From: an uncultured Sterolibacterium sp. | GTDB taxonomy: Bacteria; Pseudomonadota; Gammaproteobacteria; Burkholderiales; Rhodocyclaceae | Direction: 5' to 3' | Assembly: GCA_903930535.1 (NCBI GenBank) | Contig: CAIYYX010000063.1 | Location: 1 to 64,000 of the forward strand | DNA length: 64,000 bases | Shown here: piece after piece, positions 61,644-64,000 of the stretch | Layout of the letters: each line of letters opens with the position of its first letter | Position numbering within the stretch: the stretch's first letter is position 1 | The notes under the pieces: generated by a model | Seen by the model: the letters and a program-made list of their open reading frames with translations, nothing else | What the model was told of the DNA's origin: nothing | Databases searched by the model: none | Translations under genes and position numbers: made by a program

Positions 61644-63775
61644 CTCACTCTCCGCGTTGCTTGTGTTCTGCCTGCAAGGGGTGTGAGCTTGCCCGTGCCT
61701 GCCGGCTGGAAGGCAGGCACCAGATGCTTCTTGCCGTTGCCTATCAGGTCGGCGCGACCCATGTGCCGCAGGGCTTCACGCAAGAGCGGCCAGTTCTCCG
61801 GATCGTGGTAGCGGAGAAAGGCCTTGTGCAGGCGACGCTGGCGCCCGGAGCGCACCACGGCCACCTGTTCGCTGATCTGGGTCACTTTATGCAGCGGGTT
61901 CTTTTCCGTGTGGTACATCGCCGTGGCCATCGCCAGCGGTGTCGGCAGGAAGGTCTGCACCTGGTCCAGGCGGAAGCCGCCGCGCTTCAGCCAAATCGCC
62001 AGTTCCAGCATGTCCTCGTCTGTCGTCCCGGGGTGGGCGGCGATGAAGTAGGGGATCAGATACTGCTCCTTGCCCGCTTCCTTCGAGAACTTCTCGAACA
62101 GTTCCTTGAACTTGTCATAAGAGCCTATGCCCGGCTTCATCATCTTGGAGAGGGGGCCAGCCGCGATATGCTCGGGGGCGATCTTGAGATAGCCGCCGAC
62201 GTGATGAGTGACCAGTTCCTTGACGTATTCCGGCGAGCGCACGGCGAGGTCATATCTCAAGCCTGAACTCACCAGCACCTTCTTGATGCCGGGGAGTGCG
62301 CGCGCCTTGCGATAGAGTTGAATCAAGGGTGCATGGTCGGTGCCGAGGTTCTCGCAGACGTCGGGAAAGACGCAGGAGAGCTTGCGGCAGGCCGACTCGA
62401 TCTCCTGGCTCTTGCAGGCCATGCGGTACATGTTGGCGGTGGGCCCGCCGACGTCCGAGATGACGCCGGTGAAGCCGGGCGTCTTGTCGCGGATCTCTTC
62501 GATCTCATGCAGGATGGAGGCTTCCGAGCGGCTCTGGATGATGCGGCCTTCATGCTCGGTGATCGAGCAGAAGGTGCAACCGCCGAAGCAGCCGCGCATG
62601 ATGTTCACCGAGTAGCGGATCATCTCCCAGGCGGGAATCTTGGCTGCACCGTAAGACGGATGCGGCGCCCGGGCATAGGGCAGGCCATAGACATGGTCCA
62701 TCTCGAATGTGGCCAAGGGCAAGGGCGGCGGGTTCAACCAGACATCGCGCCGACCCGGTCCGACGCCGTGGGATTGCACCATGGCGCGGGCGTTGCCCGG
62801 GTTCGATTCGAGGTGGAAGGTGCGCGAGGCGTGGGCGTAAAGCACCGGGTCGGCTGAGACCTGCTCGAAGGAGGGCAGTCTCACCACGGTATGGGCACGT
62901 TCCTCTTTCCTCGCGGCAAGACGCTCACTCTTGCTGTGGAAACGGATGGCCTGCGGCGTCCCGTCAGAAGCCGGAGCGGCGGGCGCCGAGGCCGTCATCA
63001 GGTAAGGATCGGGATGGGGGTGCACCGCTCCCGGGGTATCCACCGTCTTTGCTTCGGCCACCTGCCAGCCTTCACCCGGCAGCCAGCCGGGCGGCACCAT
63101 GAAGGCGCTGCCGCGCAAGTCACGGATGGTCTCTATCGGCACGCCGGCAGCCAGGCGATGGGCCAGTTCCACCAAGGCGCGTTCGGCGTTGCCAAAGAGC
63201 AGCAGATCGGCTTTCGAGTCCGGCAGGATGGAGCGCCTGACCTTTTCCGACCAGTAGTCGTAGTGGGCGATGCGGCGCAGGCTGGCCTCGATGCTGCCGA
63301 TGACCACGGCGCTGTCCGGGTAGGCTTCGCGTGCCCGCTGCGAGTAAACGATGACTGTACGGTCGGGGCGCTTGTTGGCTTCGCCGTTAGGCGTGTAGGC
63401 GTCGTCGGAGCGGATCTTGCGGTCGGCGGTATAGCGGTTGACCATCGAGTCCATGTTGCCGGCGGTGATGCCGAAGAACAGGGTCGGGCGGCCAAGTGAC
63501 CTAAAAGCCTCTGCGGAGTGCCAGTCGGGCTGGCTGATGATGCCGACGCGAAAGCCTTGCGCCTCCAGGAGTCGTCCGACCAAGGCCATGCCGAAGCTGG
63601 GATGGTCGATATAGGCATCACCTGTGACCAGGATGACATCGCAGGCGTCCCAGCCGAGTTCATCCATTTCGGCGCGCGACATGGGCAGAAAGGGGGCTAT
63701 CCCGAAACGCCGGGCCCAGTATTTTCGGTAGGAGGTGAGCGGCTTGGGGACGGCGGACGCGGATGTGCTAGGCAT
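61640..63775 (-). CDS. YgiQ-family radical SAM protein
   Basis: A 711-residue protein: an N-terminal domain ([21 protein letters not shown]) and a radical SAM domain with the cluster motif [10 protein letters not shown] (CxxxCxxC) near residue 395. Its length and layout match UPF0313/YgiQ. The substrate of this widespread family is unknown to me. It overlaps the sigma-54 activator by 4 bases, so the two are probably co-translated, although YgiQ itself is usually a stand-alone gene. Confidence 0.94.
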   Translation of the reverse strand: MPSTSASAVPKPLTSYRKYWARRFGIAPFLPMSRAEMDELGWDACDVILVTGDAYIDHPSFGMALVGRLLEAQGFRVGIISQPDWHSAEAFRSLGRPTLFFGITAGNMDSMVNRYTADRKIRSDDAYTPNGEANKRPDRTVIVYSQRAREAYPDSAVVIGSIEASLRRIAHYDYWSEKVRRSILPDSKADLLLFGNAERALVELAHRLAAGVPIETIRDLRGSAFMVPPGWLPGEGWQVAEAKTVDTPGAVHPHPDPYLMTASAPAAPASDGTPQAIRFHSKSERLAARKEERAHTVVRLPSFEQVSADPVLYAHASRTFHLESNPGNARAMVQSHGVGPGRRDVWLNPPPLPLATFEMDHVYGLPYARAPHPSYGAAKIPAWEMIRYSVNIMRGCFGGCTFCSITEHEGRIIQSRSEASILHEIEEIRDKTPGFTGVISDVGGPTANMYRMACKSQEIESACRKLSCVFPDVCENLGTDHAPLIQLYRKARALPGIKKVLVSSGLRYDLAVRSPEYVKELVTHHVGGYLKIAPEHIAAGPLSKMMKPGIGSYDKFKELFEKFSKEAGKEQYLIPYFIAAHPGTTDEDMLELAIWLKRGGFRLDQVQTFLPTPLAMATAMYHTEKNPLHKVTQISEQVAVVRSGRQRRLHKAFLRYHDPENWPLLREALRHMGRADLIGNGKKHLVPAFQPAGTGKLTPLAGRTQATRRVR

Positions 63776-63796
63776 CCGCGTATTGTACCGTGGGGC

Positions 63797-63843
63797 GGTC
63801 GGCCTGCACCCGTCCGGGTGTCTCCATCGAAAGGCCGACCTAC
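63797..63843 (-). repeat. Composite palindromic element, intact copy
   Basis: On the minus strand: GTAGGTCGGCC, TTTC-GA-TGGA, an inner hairpin ACACCC-GGAC-GGGTGC region, then AGGCCGACC. Outer arms GGTCGGCCT/AGGCCGACC pair perfectly. It lies just upstream of YgiQ and downstream of the partial gene at the window edge. Confidence 0.8.
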
Positions 63844-63871
63844 GACAGGAGCGAGTCCCAGTGGGACATCA

Positions 63872-64000
63872 TCAGGCCGCGGTCTTCACACGGCTCGCGC
63901 TGGGTACGTGGCGGGCGAGAAAGTCCATCTGGTCGGCGAGAATCTGGCGGTTGCAGAGAATCAGGTATTCGGCCTTGTTCGGCACATAAGGGGCATAGAG
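63872..64000 (-). CDS. 3' end of an unidentified protein (truncated by window edge)
   Basis: The minus-strand frame from the window edge is open and ends at TGA (63874-63872). The 42 visible C-terminal residues begin LYAPYVPNKAEYL and contain CNRQILADQMDFLARHVP. I do not recognise the family. Reading-frame continuity to the edge and codon choice like its neighbours support a real gene. Confidence 0.55.
   Translation of the reverse strand, partial: LYAPYVPNKAEYLILCNRQILADQMDFLARHVPSASRVKTAA

Overview
The window looks like chromosomal DNA of a facultatively anaerobic betaproteobacterium of the Rhodocyclales/Azoarcus-Thauera-Sterolibacterium kind. This is an inference from gene content: bzd-type benzoyl-CoA reductase subunits behind an FNR-type box, three UbiD-family (de)carboxylases, an acyl-CoA ligase with ring-type beta-oxidation enzymes, TAXI/TRAP, Liv-type ABC and C4-TRAP transporters, and dispersed GTAG-headed REP elements. 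No rRNA, tRNA, CRISPR array or intact mobile element was seen.

Layout. (1) 1-1.7 kb: 3' part of a repeat-rich, calcium-binding, RTX-like secreted protein. (2) 1.8-7.8 kb, plus strand: acyl-CoA dehydrogenase, SDR, atypical crotonase, TetR regulator, typical crotonase and AliA-like acyl-CoA ligase. Two matching inverted repeats (TGAATGA-N4-TCATTCA) are candidate TetR operators. (3) 7.8-10.4 kb: FNR box followed by a BzdN/BzdO-like pair without its usual ATPase partner subunits. (4) 10.4-21.5 kb: an IclR-centred carboxylation/decarboxylation locus. On the minus strand lie ubiD, eutA-like, cupin, ubiD and a periplasmic binding protein; on the plus strand a third, divergent ubiD and a CaCA-type cation exchanger. 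Copies of AGTCCA-N5-TGGACT abut the -10 elements of both arms. (5) 21.7-22.9 kb: MqsR/MqsA toxin-antitoxin pair and an HU gene. (6) 23.1-26.2 kb: TAXI receptor and fused TRAP permease, followed by a decayed SulP permease. (7) 26.7-35.7 kb: XRE-cupin regulator divergent from a bicupin, SDR, five-component Liv-type ABC importer (with a LivM-LivG fusion) and a secreted YtcJ-like amidohydrolase. (8) 35.8-61.6 kb, all minus strand: a long catabolic region. Read in transcription order it has YgiQ, a sigma-54 activator, Old Yellow Enzyme, M24 protein, aldehyde dehydrogenase, CobW GTPase, a complete 2-oxoacid dehydrogenase complex (fused E1, VOC protein, E2, E3), DoxX, Gfo/Idh/MocA oxidoreductase, EboE-like TIM barrel, beta-hydroxyacid dehydrogenase, DctPQM TRAP transporter, three small proteins, a ribose-type ABC importer and a second beta-hydroxyacid dehydrogenase. 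A sigma-54 -24/-12 promoter with an upstream inverted repeat lies between the activator and the Old Yellow Enzyme gene.

How the parts may work together (inference): regions 2-6 look like a transport, CoA-activation, (de)carboxylation, ring-reduction and beta-oxidation set for an aromatic or alicyclic carboxylic acid used without oxygen. The most unusual unit is the UbiD/EutA-like/cupin operon, which joins a protein of the adenosylcobalamin-enzyme reactivase family to prFMN-type decarboxylases with no ethanolamine ammonia-lyase genes in the window. Region 8 looks like a separate sigma-54-controlled pathway whose substrate I cannot name.
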